A DNA stretch of 64,000 bases from Shewanella sp. 1CM18E (GTDB taxonomy: Bacteria; Pseudomonadota; Gammaproteobacteria; Enterobacterales; Shewanellaceae), in assembly GCF_023161665.1 (NCBI RefSeq), contig NZ_JALNTW010000019.1, forward strand, positions 19,592 to 83,591, in the 5' to 3' direction. This document shows, piece by piece, positions 42,901 to 50,810 of this stretch. The notes under the pieces were generated by a model that had not been told where the DNA came from, ran no database searches, and worked only from the letters and a program-made list of their open reading frames with translations. A program made the translations under genes and the position numbers. Within the stretch, counting starts at the first letter, position 1. Each line of letters opens with the position of its first letter.

Positions 42901-43968
42901 ATGACAACGACGCAACAGCAATTAACGCCATTAACTCTAACTCAATTGAGTCTGCATCAATTTACTATCGATTTAGCCAAGTCATTACCTGTTGGCAAAC
43001 AGCGTATTGAGCAGCGCAGCGGCCTTGTGTTAACAGGGATCGCAATCCAAGGTGATAATGAGTACCAAGCGTCTGTTGAGATCTCTCCGTTGTCAGGTGT
43101 TGATAGTGCAAAACAAAGCATTACAGGCTTTAGTCAGGAGTCGCTTGAACAAGTACAGCAACAACTCACTGCTGCTTTGCCATTGTTATTACAGCAGCCA
43201 GCTAACGCCCTGCTTGATTACAGTACCAACTCTCCTTCTATGGCTTTCGGATTAAGCCTGCTGCACGCCAAGCTCAACGGTAAACTTGATGGACACGTGC
43301 TCGCACCGCGCAGCGTACCACTTATCTACCGCGCGGCAGACGAGCCATTGTCCGCCATAAGCGAGCGAGTCAGCGCACTCGCCAGCAATGTCCACTCAGT
43401 CAAAGTCAAAGTAGCCCAAGACTCGCTTGAAGATGAAATTAAGCTCATTCATCAAATTTTGGCTATTCGTCCCGATCTCAAACTACGTTTAGATGCCAAT
43501 CGAGGTTTTAGTCTAGAACAAGCCATCGAATTCGCTGCTTGCCTACCAATTGCTAATATTGAGTACATTGAGGAACCTTGCCAAAATCCTGATGACAACC
43601 AAGCGTTTTATCAGGCGATAGAGATGCCATGGGCACTTGATGAATCGCTAAATAGCAGCGACTATCAATTTGAAATGCAAACGGGACTCACCGCGTTAAT
43701 CATCAAACCTATGCTACTTGGCAGTATTGAAAAATTGCAGCAACTGGTTGAGGCAGCTACTGAACACGGCGTGCGCTGCATTCTGAGCTCAAGCTTAGAG
43801 GCAAGTTTAGGTATTGAGGCCTTAAGCCGCTTAGCGACGATTATTACTCCAGATGAGATCCCAGGGATTGATACCCTTAGCGCCTTTAGCCAAGATCTAT
43901 TGGTAAGTTCAGGTAAAAGCGTTTGTTTGCAGCTTGATGATCTAAGCTTGATCTGCAGCGTTCAATAA
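42901..43968 (+). CDS. menC: MenC, o-succinylbenzoate synthase
   Basis: 355-residue enolase-superfamily enzyme. Catalytic lysine motif VKVKV, metal ligands in LRLDANRGF, EYIEEPCQ and WALDESL, in the expected order. It dehydrates SHCHC. 26 bp after menH in the operon. The N-terminus (MTTTQQQLTPLTLTQ) is Gln/Thr-rich and ungapped with the frame. Confidence 0.92.
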   Translation: MTTTQQQLTPLTLTQLSLHQFTIDLAKSLPVGKQRIEQRSGLVLTGIAIQGDNEYQASVEISPLSGVDSAKQSITGFSQESLEQVQQQLTAALPLLLQQPANALLDYSTNSPSMAFGLSLLHAKLNGKLDGHVLAPRSVPLIYRAADEPLSAISERVSALASNVHSVKVKVAQDSLEDEIKLIHQILAIRPDLKLRLDANRGFSLEQAIEFAACLPIANIEYIEEPCQNPDDNQAFYQAIEMPWALDESLNSSDYQFEMQTGLTALIIKPMLLGSIEKLQQLVEAATEHGVRCILSSSLEASLGIEALSRLATIITPDEIPGIDTLSAFSQDLLVSSGKSVCLQLDDLSLICSVQ

Positions 43969-43989
43969 ACCTAACAGCGACCCATTGAG

Positions 43990-45435
43990 ATGATAAACAC
44001 GGCACAACTGATACTTTCACCTGTTCATCAACAGGCAGTAAGCAATGCTAAAGCTCCGGCTTATCGCGTTGATGGCAAGGCTGTAAATTATCAAACTTTA
44101 AGTCAGCTCGTTATCTCGCTAAGCCAGCAACTAGCCGCACAAGGCTTAAAAGCAGGTGATCGCCTTGCTTGCATAAGCCATAACAATCCCGAACAACTAA
44201 CACTTTACTGGGCCTGTGTTGATAGTGGCATTGTGTTTTGCCCCATATCGCCGCGCTTTGCGCCGCAGCAAATCCTTGAACTGATCCACACTCATCAATA
44301 CCGCGACTATTGGCTTGAGCCAGAGCAAAGCGCAGAACTTAAGCAATTACTCAAATCTCAGCCAAATCTCAGCGGCATAAATGCTGATTTTGCTCTGCGA
44401 AGTCGCAGCAAAGCAGAGCGAATTGCTCCTGCACGGGCTGTTAATGCGATCTTAACTTCTGGCAGTAGCGGCACACCAAAAGCTGCCGCTCACAGTTTAA
44501 TAAATCATATCGCTAGCGCCGCAGGCTCAGCCGAGCTAATTAGCCTTAACGCTAATGACAGCTGGTTATTATCCTTACCTCTATTTCATATCGGCGGCTT
44601 AGCCATACTTAACCGCTGCGCCTTAGCTGGCGCTTGTGTCGTATTTGAAGACAAGACGCAAACTTTGGCCACGCAACTTGTTCGCGATAAAGTCAGCCAT
44701 TTGTCTTTAGTCAGCGCGCAACTGCAGCAGCTGCTTGCTACCAGCGCTACAGATAACAACTGCTTATCTCAAGTTAAAGCTATGCTACTTGGCGGCGGTG
44801 CAATTTCAGCGGACCTATTGGCAGAGCTAGCCAAACACGATATTAAAGCCTACACCAGCTATGGCATGACTGAAATGGGATCGCAGATCACCACAGGCAT
44901 CGCCCGCAGCGATGGTTCTAGCGGTAAGCTATTATCGGGGCGTGAACTTAAGATTATTGATGGCGAGATCTGGGTAAAAGGTGAGTGTCTGTTTTTGGGC
45001 TATTTAGCCAAAGATGGTTTTAATTTACCGCTCGATAAAAATGGCTGGTTCTACACCAAAGATTTAGGTCACTTCGATGCAAACGGCAACCTTTGTATCG
45101 ATGGCCGTGCCGATAACATGTTTATCTGCGGCGGCGAGAACATCCAACCAGAAGAGATTGAAGCCGCCCTTAAATTGCACCCGCAGATCAGTGATGCCAT
45201 CGTTTTCCCAGTTAACGACACTCAGTTTGGCACTCTGCCCGCAGCGATTATTAAGCTGGTAAACACCTGCAATAATAACCAAGAGGCCTTGCTCTCGGAA
45301 ACTGAGTTAACCGCATTTCTAGCGGACAAAATCGCTCGCTTCAAAAGGCCAAGGTGTTATTACCCTTGGCCAGAGGTTAGCAGTGCTGGGATTAAAGTTA
45401 TCCGCAAAAAAGTGATAGCTGCGGTTAAGGGTTAA
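43990..45435 (+). CDS. menE: MenE, o-succinylbenzoyl-CoA ligase
   Basis: 481-residue acyl-adenylate enzyme: P-loop ILTSGSSGTPKAAAHS, A5-type motif SYGMTEMGSQ, and ICGGENIQPEEIE of the C-terminal domain. It activates o-succinylbenzoate with CoA. Last of the men operon; MenB, MenF and MenA are not in the window. Confidence 0.93.
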   Translation: MINTAQLILSPVHQQAVSNAKAPAYRVDGKAVNYQTLSQLVISLSQQLAAQGLKAGDRLACISHNNPEQLTLYWACVDSGIVFCPISPRFAPQQILELIHTHQYRDYWLEPEQSAELKQLLKSQPNLSGINADFALRSRSKAERIAPARAVNAILTSGSSGTPKAAAHSLINHIASAAGSAELISLNANDSWLLSLPLFHIGGLAILNRCALAGACVVFEDKTQTLATQLVRDKVSHLSLVSAQLQQLLATSATDNNCLSQVKAMLLGGGAISADLLAELAKHDIKAYTSYGMTEMGSQITTGIARSDGSSGKLLSGRELKIIDGEIWVKGECLFLGYLAKDGFNLPLDKNGWFYTKDLGHFDANGNLCIDGRADNMFICGGENIQPEEIEAALKLHPQISDAIVFPVNDTQFGTLPAAIIKLVNTCNNNQEALLSETELTAFLADKIARFKRPRCYYPWPEVSSAGIKVIRKKVIAAVKG

Positions 45436-45469
45436 CGCCCGAAGTTCAGCAGAGCTATATAGTTTCCTT

Positions 45470-46024
45470 TTATGCTGAGGTAGAAGGAATTTTACTCGGA
45501 AACTCATAAATAAACTTTATTAGCATTTCGCTGAAAGCAATTAGGTCTTCACAGTCCTCTTTCGACATCAGCACTATTTCATGTGTCGCTTCATTCCCTT
45601 TTTTTCTAATATGGTCAACCCAGCCTCGGCCGTTTGGCGGAATGAATCCTTTCTCGGCAAGGTAATCGATGTAGAAAATAAATGCCTTACCAGTTTCTGC
45701 ACCTTGTTGCACACCGATGTTCATCAATAATTTTCGGCATATTAGAACCGATCCAGTGTAACAAGATGCTGCTACGGAGTTTCGTGCTTCATTATAAAGA
45801 GACTCAATATCGGCAGGAAGATGTTGAACGGAATTACCTGGAGCAACATCTGGTAACTGTCCACCTAAACCAAAAAAATAAGTCGGTTCATCGCAATTTG
45901 AGCACAGATATAAAACGGCATTATTACTGCCAATATATCCTTTACTACTCGCTACTTTATTACTACAGAAACCGCATATATAAGCCTTAGGAGTTAGGCC
46001 TTGGGGGTTATGCCAGTAAGACAT
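45470..46024 (-). CDS. DUF4145 protein with N-terminal zinc ribbon
   Basis: 184 residues. Cys pairs C17/C20 and C41/C44 form a zinc ribbon; the rest is a DUF4145 domain (RNSVAASCYTGSVLICRKLL, then DHIRKKGNEATHEIV). DUF4145 occurs alone and fused to restriction-type proteins, but no function is known for this form. It lies at the edge of a repeat-rich stretch with fragments of dispersed elements, so it is probably accessory. Confidence 0.75.
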   Translation of the reverse strand: MSYWHNPQGLTPKAYICGFCSNKVASSKGYIGSNNAVLYLCSNCDEPTYFFGLGGQLPDVAPGNSVQHLPADIESLYNEARNSVAASCYTGSVLICRKLLMNIGVQQGAETGKAFIFYIDYLAEKGFIPPNGRGWVDHIRKKGNEATHEIVLMSKEDCEDLIAFSEMLIKFIYEFPSKIPSTSA

Positions 46025-46707
46025 ATAACCTCTTAGATTAGGGCTAAATTAAAACTACTGAAGAAAGGGGATGGTGCTTCACCCCTCCCACCTTTAAACT
46101 AGAAACATCATCAAAACCTTTGAAACAAAGATAATAACACTAGGGTGTAGTTCGATTTTTAGCTCAATTTTCATGAAAGACTCCAAGTTAGTTTTAGAAA
46201 GTTATAAGTAAAATCATCAATACTTAGTCCAAGTAAAAACGACTATTCTACTAATACTCGAAACACCGAATACTTTCTTAAAAACAATAACTAAAGAGGC
46301 CGAACAGTAACCTGAATCATACTTCTAGTAATCGCGAAGTGTCAATGGGATTGTATACATAGCAATTTAGTATTTATGTATAGGCACAGCAATCACAGAA
46401 CCCCATCCAAGTTGCCGAAGTACGTTGAAGACTCTTTATAAGCCACTGTCCATAATCCCACATCGTACAACGTTAGTTGTTAGACGCAGCCTAACTTAAA
46501 GCTCAAAAAAAGCAGCTTAACTGCTCTAACTGTATGCCTAATTACCTAATTTTCCACTTTCAATATCCAATCCAGCTAATTGCCTGCAGCAGTCGTATCT
46601 GCAGAGGTTAAGGATTTCATTTGCGTGAAACTAACGCTGACTTTAAATCTAAAGCTTTAAAACTTTAATCTCATCGTCATCTGATACTAGAAACCAGCTT
46701 CCAGCAA
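46025..46707. other. Intergenic region with decayed repeat fragments
   Basis: 683 bp, no gene seen. Fragment 46391-46431 resembles the GAGTTGCCGAAGTACGC part of the dispersed repeat with an internal deletion; a GTTAGAC/GCCTAAC hairpin (46479-46495) and a GCAG/CTGC hairpin with A-run follow, as after copy A. A stretch near 46578-46606 (TTGCCTGCAGCAGTCGTATC) looks like a decayed version of the element's start. Confidence 0.5.
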
Positions 46708-47159
46708 TAGTGGTTCCAATGGCCTGCGGCCGGCGTATGTGCAGACACTTCCGTGACACGCTGCAAGTCCATCCCTGGAAGCTCGGCCATGACGTCCATG
46801 TCATGGACGGTCACGGCCGTATCTACACTGAGTTAGAAAAGCGTAGATATTTAGCCCGCTGTATTCCCCAGAGAAAACACAAGTCTACCAGTCGCTAATC
46901 GACTCACAGGAAACACCGATTTCCCCATCGGAGTTGCCGAAGTACGCAGATGAAAATGCCGTGGAACCATCATGGATGATGGTTCAGGCTCGGAGGGACA
47001 TGGATGTCCCATCTGAGCCGTTAGGCAATTTTTATTGGAGTATGAGGATCTACAACTTCGTTAGGGGCGGCGGGGAGATCCAAGAGGGGGTAGCTGTTGA
47101 CCCCTTCTTGGCAGAGTGTGAGCAGAAAGCTCATGATTTTTATCAAACGAAGTTTGATT
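46708..47159 (+). repeat. Dispersed structured repeat, copy B
   Basis: 452 bp matching 12068-12518 almost end to end, most weakly at 46833-46915. The stems are kept in spite of base changes: GGCC-TGC-GGCC (46721-46731) replaces GGCT-TGC-AGCC. CCAAGAGGGGGT/ACCCCTTCTTGG (47080-47111) has one compensated pair and one G-U relative to copy A. GTGAGC/GCTCAT has a G-U where A has G-C. No transposase or flanking direct repeat is seen. Confidence 0.85.
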
Positions 47160-47182
47160 AGACAAAATTACCGTTATTTAAC

Positions 47183-47539
47183 TTAGTTAAATAACCAACC
47201 CGTTGGGTTCTCAATTGGCTTGCCTGCATCCAATGCTTGTATCCCTTTAATTGAACGAATGACTAACCAAACAACCCAGAATAACAATACAAACCAGCCA
47301 ATTAATACCAGCGACAATAAGCCACCAACAAACATAAATAGGCCGCCTATCCAGAATGTTCTGATTTGATATTGGTAGTGAGACTGCAGCCATTCAGGTG
47401 CGGTACTTTTGTTGATGTACGCCATCACCACGCCAACAATACCGGTAATACCAAAAACCAAGGCTACCAAGTATAAAATGTAGACTATTTTGGCATTACT
47501 CTGACTTGCATCGCCACTTCCTGATGTCACTTCGTTCAT
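47183..47539 (-). CDS. DUF4870-type membrane protein
   Basis: 118 residues with three hydrophobic segments (about 18-42, 62-82, 83-98) and the motif HYQYQIRTFWIGGLFMF, typical of DUF4870/Tic20-like small membrane proteins. Function unknown. The gene ends just beyond repeat copy B. Confidence 0.78.
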   Translation of the reverse strand: MNEVTSGSGDASQSNAKIVYILYLVALVFGITGIVGVVMAYINKSTAPEWLQSHYQYQIRTFWIGGLFMFVGGLLSLVLIGWFVLLFWVVWLVIRSIKGIQALDAGKPIENPTGWLFN

Positions 47540-47748
47540 CTCATTTTCCCTATATTTTGATGACTTATTACTTCGCTAATTTACCTAAAAAGGAGCTCCT
47601 AATGTCTCCCTAGCAGCATGAACTTTATTCATACCTTAACAGGTTGGCGGTTAACTTATCACCACTAACTTATTGTTGCAAATAGGCTTAGCAAGGTCTT
47701 AGTCTGAAAACTGAAGCATCAAACCAACTTCTCAGCATCTTTGGCTGC

Positions 47749-47778
47749 AATGGCCTACGGCCAGCGCATATGCAGACT
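47749..47778 (+). repeat. Partial copy of structured repeat (5' end)
   Basis: AATGGCCTACGGCCAGCGCA resembles the start of copies A and B, keeping the GGCC/GGCC stem. The remaining 420 bp of the element are absent. Confidence 0.5.
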
Positions 47779-47798
47779 TCCCTACATGGGAAGGGAGG

Positions 47799-47876
47799 GG
47801 TTTTTAGCATAAATGTTCCAGACATAACGCCCCAAGCTATCCATCCATGGGCTTTGGGCTAAATGTTCCAGACATA
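47799..47876. repeat. Short dispersed repeat unit
   Basis: Two copies of AAATGTTCCAGACATAA flank a GCCCCAAGC/GCTTTGGGC stem with CCATCCATGG in the loop. The same element in degenerate tandem form lies at 16791-16915. Confidence 0.6.
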
Positions 47877-47903
47877 AAAAAACCTGCTAAAAAGCAGGTT
47901 TTA
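47875..47903 (-). terminator. Terminator of rpoH
   Basis: AACCTGCT-TTTT-AGCAGGTT on the minus strand followed by T5 or more, 35 bp after the rpoH stop. Confidence 0.85.
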
Positions 47904-47937
47904 ATTATTAATAAAGTCTCTAAAACTGATAATGAAA

Positions 47938-48795
47938 TTAAGCTTCCATACAGCCTTTCAGCTTATTCATTGCATTCTTTTCTAATTGCCTAATACGTTC
48001 AGCCGACACTTGATAAGTTGCCGCCAAATCTTGCAATGTGGTTTTGTCTTCATCTAACCAACGCGCTTTAAGAATATGCTGGCTACGCTCATCAAGAGTC
48101 TTGATAGCAGATAGCAAACGCGCTTGATTATTTTGTTCCCAGTTGTCATTTTCAACTTGAGACGCTAAATCTGAAGAATGATCTTCAAGATAATGCATAG
48201 GTGCATAATCTTGTTCATCATCATTGTCGCTCGCAAGATCAAATGCAGGATCTTGAGCGGCCATACGAGATTCCATTTCAGTCACATCGGCTTTTGATAC
48301 GCCAAGACTGTCAGCAACCATACCTACTTCACTATCGCTAAACCAGCCTAGACGCTTTTTAGCTTTACGGAGGTTAAAGAACAATTTACGTTGCGCTTTA
48401 GTGGTAGCCACTTTAACGATACGCCAGTTTTTAAGCACGTATTCGTGAATTTCAGCTTTAATCCAATGCACGGCAAACGATACCAAACGTACGCCCACAT
48501 CTGGGTCGAAACGCTTAACCGCCTTCATCAGGCCGATATTACCTTCTTGAATTAAGTCAGCTTGTGGCAGGCCATAACCTGAGTAGCCTTTAGCTACGTG
48601 AACCACAAAACGTAGATGCGACATAATCAACTGCTTCGCAGCCTGCAGATCACCCGTTTCTTGCAGACGCTTCGCTAGCTCATATTCAGTATCCGCTTCC
48701 AACATAGGAATGTTGTGTGCCGAATGAACATAAGACTCGAGGCTTCCGCTACTTTGGGGAACCATTAGTGCCATTGATTGCGCTTGATCTGTCAT
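47938..48795 (-). CDS. rpoH: RNA polymerase sigma-32 factor RpoH
   Basis: 285 residues. Region 2 has HLRFVVHVAKGYSGYGLPQADLIQEGNIGL, the RpoH box reads QRKLFFNLRKAKKRLGW, and region 4 ends ERIRQLEKNAMNKLK. This is the heat-shock sigma factor. Position after ftsX is the conserved gammaproteobacterial order; 263 bp separate them, allowing its own promoters. Confidence 0.96.
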   Translation of the reverse strand: MTDQAQSMALMVPQSSGSLESYVHSAHNIPMLEADTEYELAKRLQETGDLQAAKQLIMSHLRFVVHVAKGYSGYGLPQADLIQEGNIGLMKAVKRFDPDVGVRLVSFAVHWIKAEIHEYVLKNWRIVKVATTKAQRKLFFNLRKAKKRLGWFSDSEVGMVADSLGVSKADVTEMESRMAAQDPAFDLASDNDDEQDYAPMHYLEDHSSDLASQVENDNWEQNNQARLLSAIKTLDERSQHILKARWLDEDKTTLQDLAATYQVSAERIRQLEKNAMNKLKGCMEA

Positions 48796-49058
48796 TTACG
48801 CTCCTACTACTTTCTTACAAAGGTCTTGCTAAAAATCTACTTTCTGACCATTCATGATCAAAATGGACAGTGAACTATCGACTAAATGACAAAATATGTC
48901 AACCATCGTACTTATCTAATATGTATCAATATGCACTAAGCCTAGCCAAATTTTGCTGCATATCACTGCCAACAAAATATTACACCTAGTGATAGGCAAC
49001 GCAAATGAAACAAAGTTCATCTTTTAAGCAAATACGTATTAGTGAGTCTAACCCGCTA

Positions 49059-50027
49059 TTATGACGGTTCTATTGCTCGCAAATGCTGACGCACAGAAAG
49101 GTACGAACCCAACCAGCCTAAAAACGAGGCCAACAATACCAACTGGCCAAGCTCAGCAATTGTCAGCGACTCCATATGTAAACTACTACCATATAAGCCA
49201 AGTAGCTCGGCTAACGCGGAATCTAGATACCAGACTAATAAATTAATAATTACCCAAGCTAAGAAGCCGCCGATCACGCCATACCAAATACCTGTGTATA
49301 AAAATGGTCGTTGAATAAAAGCTTCTGTCGCGCCAACTAACTTCATCACTTCAATTTCTGTACGGCGATTCATAATGGCTAACCGTATGGTGTTACCAAT
49401 CACTAATACCACCGCTAATACCAAAAGCGCAGCAATGGCTAATACTGTGCGTTCAAGTAGCTTAACAACTGCCTGCAACCGCTCTAGCCATTCAATATCT
49501 AAACGGCCAAAACTCACTTCCGGTTCTTGCTCAAGTTTACGCAGTAACTCACGTGCACCTGCTGGGCTTGAATACTTAACACTTGGAGTAACCATCACCA
49601 CCGCTGGTAATGGATTAGAATCTAAATAGGATAAGGCTTCGCCAAAACCTGATAAACGCTGAAACTCTTCTAAGGCTTGATCGCGATTAATGTAATTAAC
49701 GTTGCTGATCTCAGGATAAACATTAAGGCGTGTTATCAAACTTTGAATAGCGGTTTCGCTGCGCCCTTCATCGATAAACAGTGAGATCTCAGCCGCGCTG
49801 TTCCACGACTCGGTAATGGTTTCGGCATTTTTAACTAACACTTGCAAGGCCGCTGGTAAGCTTAAGCTAACGCCTAGTACAGCCATGGTCATAATTGACG
49901 ATACCGGATTACGCCATAGTTCGCCCATACTCGCCATTGCGTGCTGTATGTGACGAATAAAGAACATCACTATGCGACCTGAAAGCGGTAATTTACTGCG
50001 ATTTAGTTGAGGTTGCTTACTCATCAT
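49059..50027 (-). CDS. ftsX: Cell-division protein FtsX
   Basis: 322 residues, four membrane helices, with an extracytoplasmic loop after the first helix (about 70-180). It forms the FtsEX complex that activates septal peptidoglycan hydrolases. It starts at an ATGATG pair six bases after the ftsE stop. Confidence 0.94.
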   Translation of the reverse strand: MMSKQPQLNRSKLPLSGRIVMFFIRHIQHAMASMGELWRNPVSSIMTMAVLGVSLSLPAALQVLVKNAETITESWNSAAEISLFIDEGRSETAIQSLITRLNVYPEISNVNYINRDQALEEFQRLSGFGEALSYLDSNPLPAVVMVTPSVKYSSPAGARELLRKLEQEPEVSFGRLDIEWLERLQAVVKLLERTVLAIAALLVLAVVLVIGNTIRLAIMNRRTEIEVMKLVGATEAFIQRPFLYTGIWYGVIGGFLAWVIINLLVWYLDSALAELLGLYGSSLHMESLTIAELGQLVLLASFLGWLGSYLSVRQHLRAIEPS

Positions 50028-50033
50028 TTATCC

Positions 50034-50726
50034 TCAATTAATGCCAATAGGGTCGTGAGCGTTTAATTCCTCTGCGCCCAATACTCGCCCTTGCTTCAGA
50101 GTTAACGTGCGATACTTCATGCGCGCAATTAAACCTAAGTCATGGGTAGCGATAAGCACGGTTGTACCCGCATCATTAAAGGTTTCAAACAAACGCAGAA
50201 TATCCATCGACAACTTAGGATCTAAGTTACCGGTTGGTTCATCGGCAAGCAATAAAGGCGGTTTATTCACAATCGCCCGCGCGATACCAACACGCTGCTG
50301 CTCACCACCTGATAGCATTATCGGGTTGTGACGCTCTTTACCATATAAGCCGACCATATCAAGTGCGCCAGCTACTCGTTTACGAATTTCACCAATAGAA
50401 AAGCCTTCGATCATCAGCGGTAAAGCCACGTTGTCGAAAACGCTTTTGTTCATTAATAGGTGATGGTTTTGAAAAATCATTCCAATATCGCGACGTAAGT
50501 AAGGCACTTGTGAGCGACTCACTTTAGCAATATCGTGACCATTAATTGAAACGCGACCGCCGTTTGCTCTTTCAATAACGGTGATCAGCTTAAGCAGCGT
50601 ACTTTTACCCGCGCCAGAATGACCAGTTAAAAAGGCCATCTCACCACGCTTTATATGAAAACTCACATCCGACAAGGCTTTTTGGCCGCCGGGATAGACT
50701 TTACTTACCTGCTCAAATCGAATCAT
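50034..50726 (-). CDS. ftsE: Cell-division ATP-binding protein FtsE
   Basis: 230 residues from MIRFEQVSKVYPGG, the family start. Walker A is GHSGAGKST, signature LSGGEQQRVGIARAIV, Walker B LLLADEPTGNLD. A longer frame to 50765 exists, but its first codons lie within the terminator-like hairpin at 50758-50780, so an inner start (50753 or 50726) is preferred. Partner of FtsX. Confidence 0.92.
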   Translation of the reverse strand: MIRFEQVSKVYPGGQKALSDVSFHIKRGEMAFLTGHSGAGKSTLLKLITVIERANGGRVSINGHDIAKVSRSQVPYLRRDIGMIFQNHHLLMNKSVFDNVALPLMIEGFSIGEIRKRVAGALDMVGLYGKERHNPIMLSGGEQQRVGIARAIVNKPPLLLADEPTGNLDPKLSMDILRLFETFNDAGTTVLIATHDLGLIARMKYRTLTLKQGRVLGAEELNAHDPIGIN

Positions 50727-50757
50727 TGAAAAAGATTTCTTGTTAGTTGGCATTAAT

Positions 50758-50780
50758 AAAAGCACCCCGCAGGGTGCTTA
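50758..50780 (-). terminator. Terminator-like hairpin between ftsY and ftsE
   Basis: On the minus strand AAGCACCC-TGC-GGGGTGCTT is followed by TTATTAATG. It lies about 30 bp after ftsY and just before ftsE, so it may partly separate the two transcripts. Confidence 0.65.
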
Positions 50781-50810
50781 TCTTTCAGTCACGCTTGATA
50801 TAAGCTAACG

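Larger units (their letters stand above)
47540..47937. other. Intergenic region with repeat fragments
   Basis: 398 bp upstream of the DUF4870 gene and downstream of rpoH. It carries a fragment of the structured repeat's first hairpin (47749-47778), a CTTCCC-TACA-TGGGAAG hairpin, the short repeat family unit (47799-47876) and the rpoH terminator. Confidence 0.55.

Noticed and set aside
45470..47182. Genomic island or prophage
   Set aside because: No integrase, tRNA, attachment repeats or phage genes; only repeats and one hypothetical gene.
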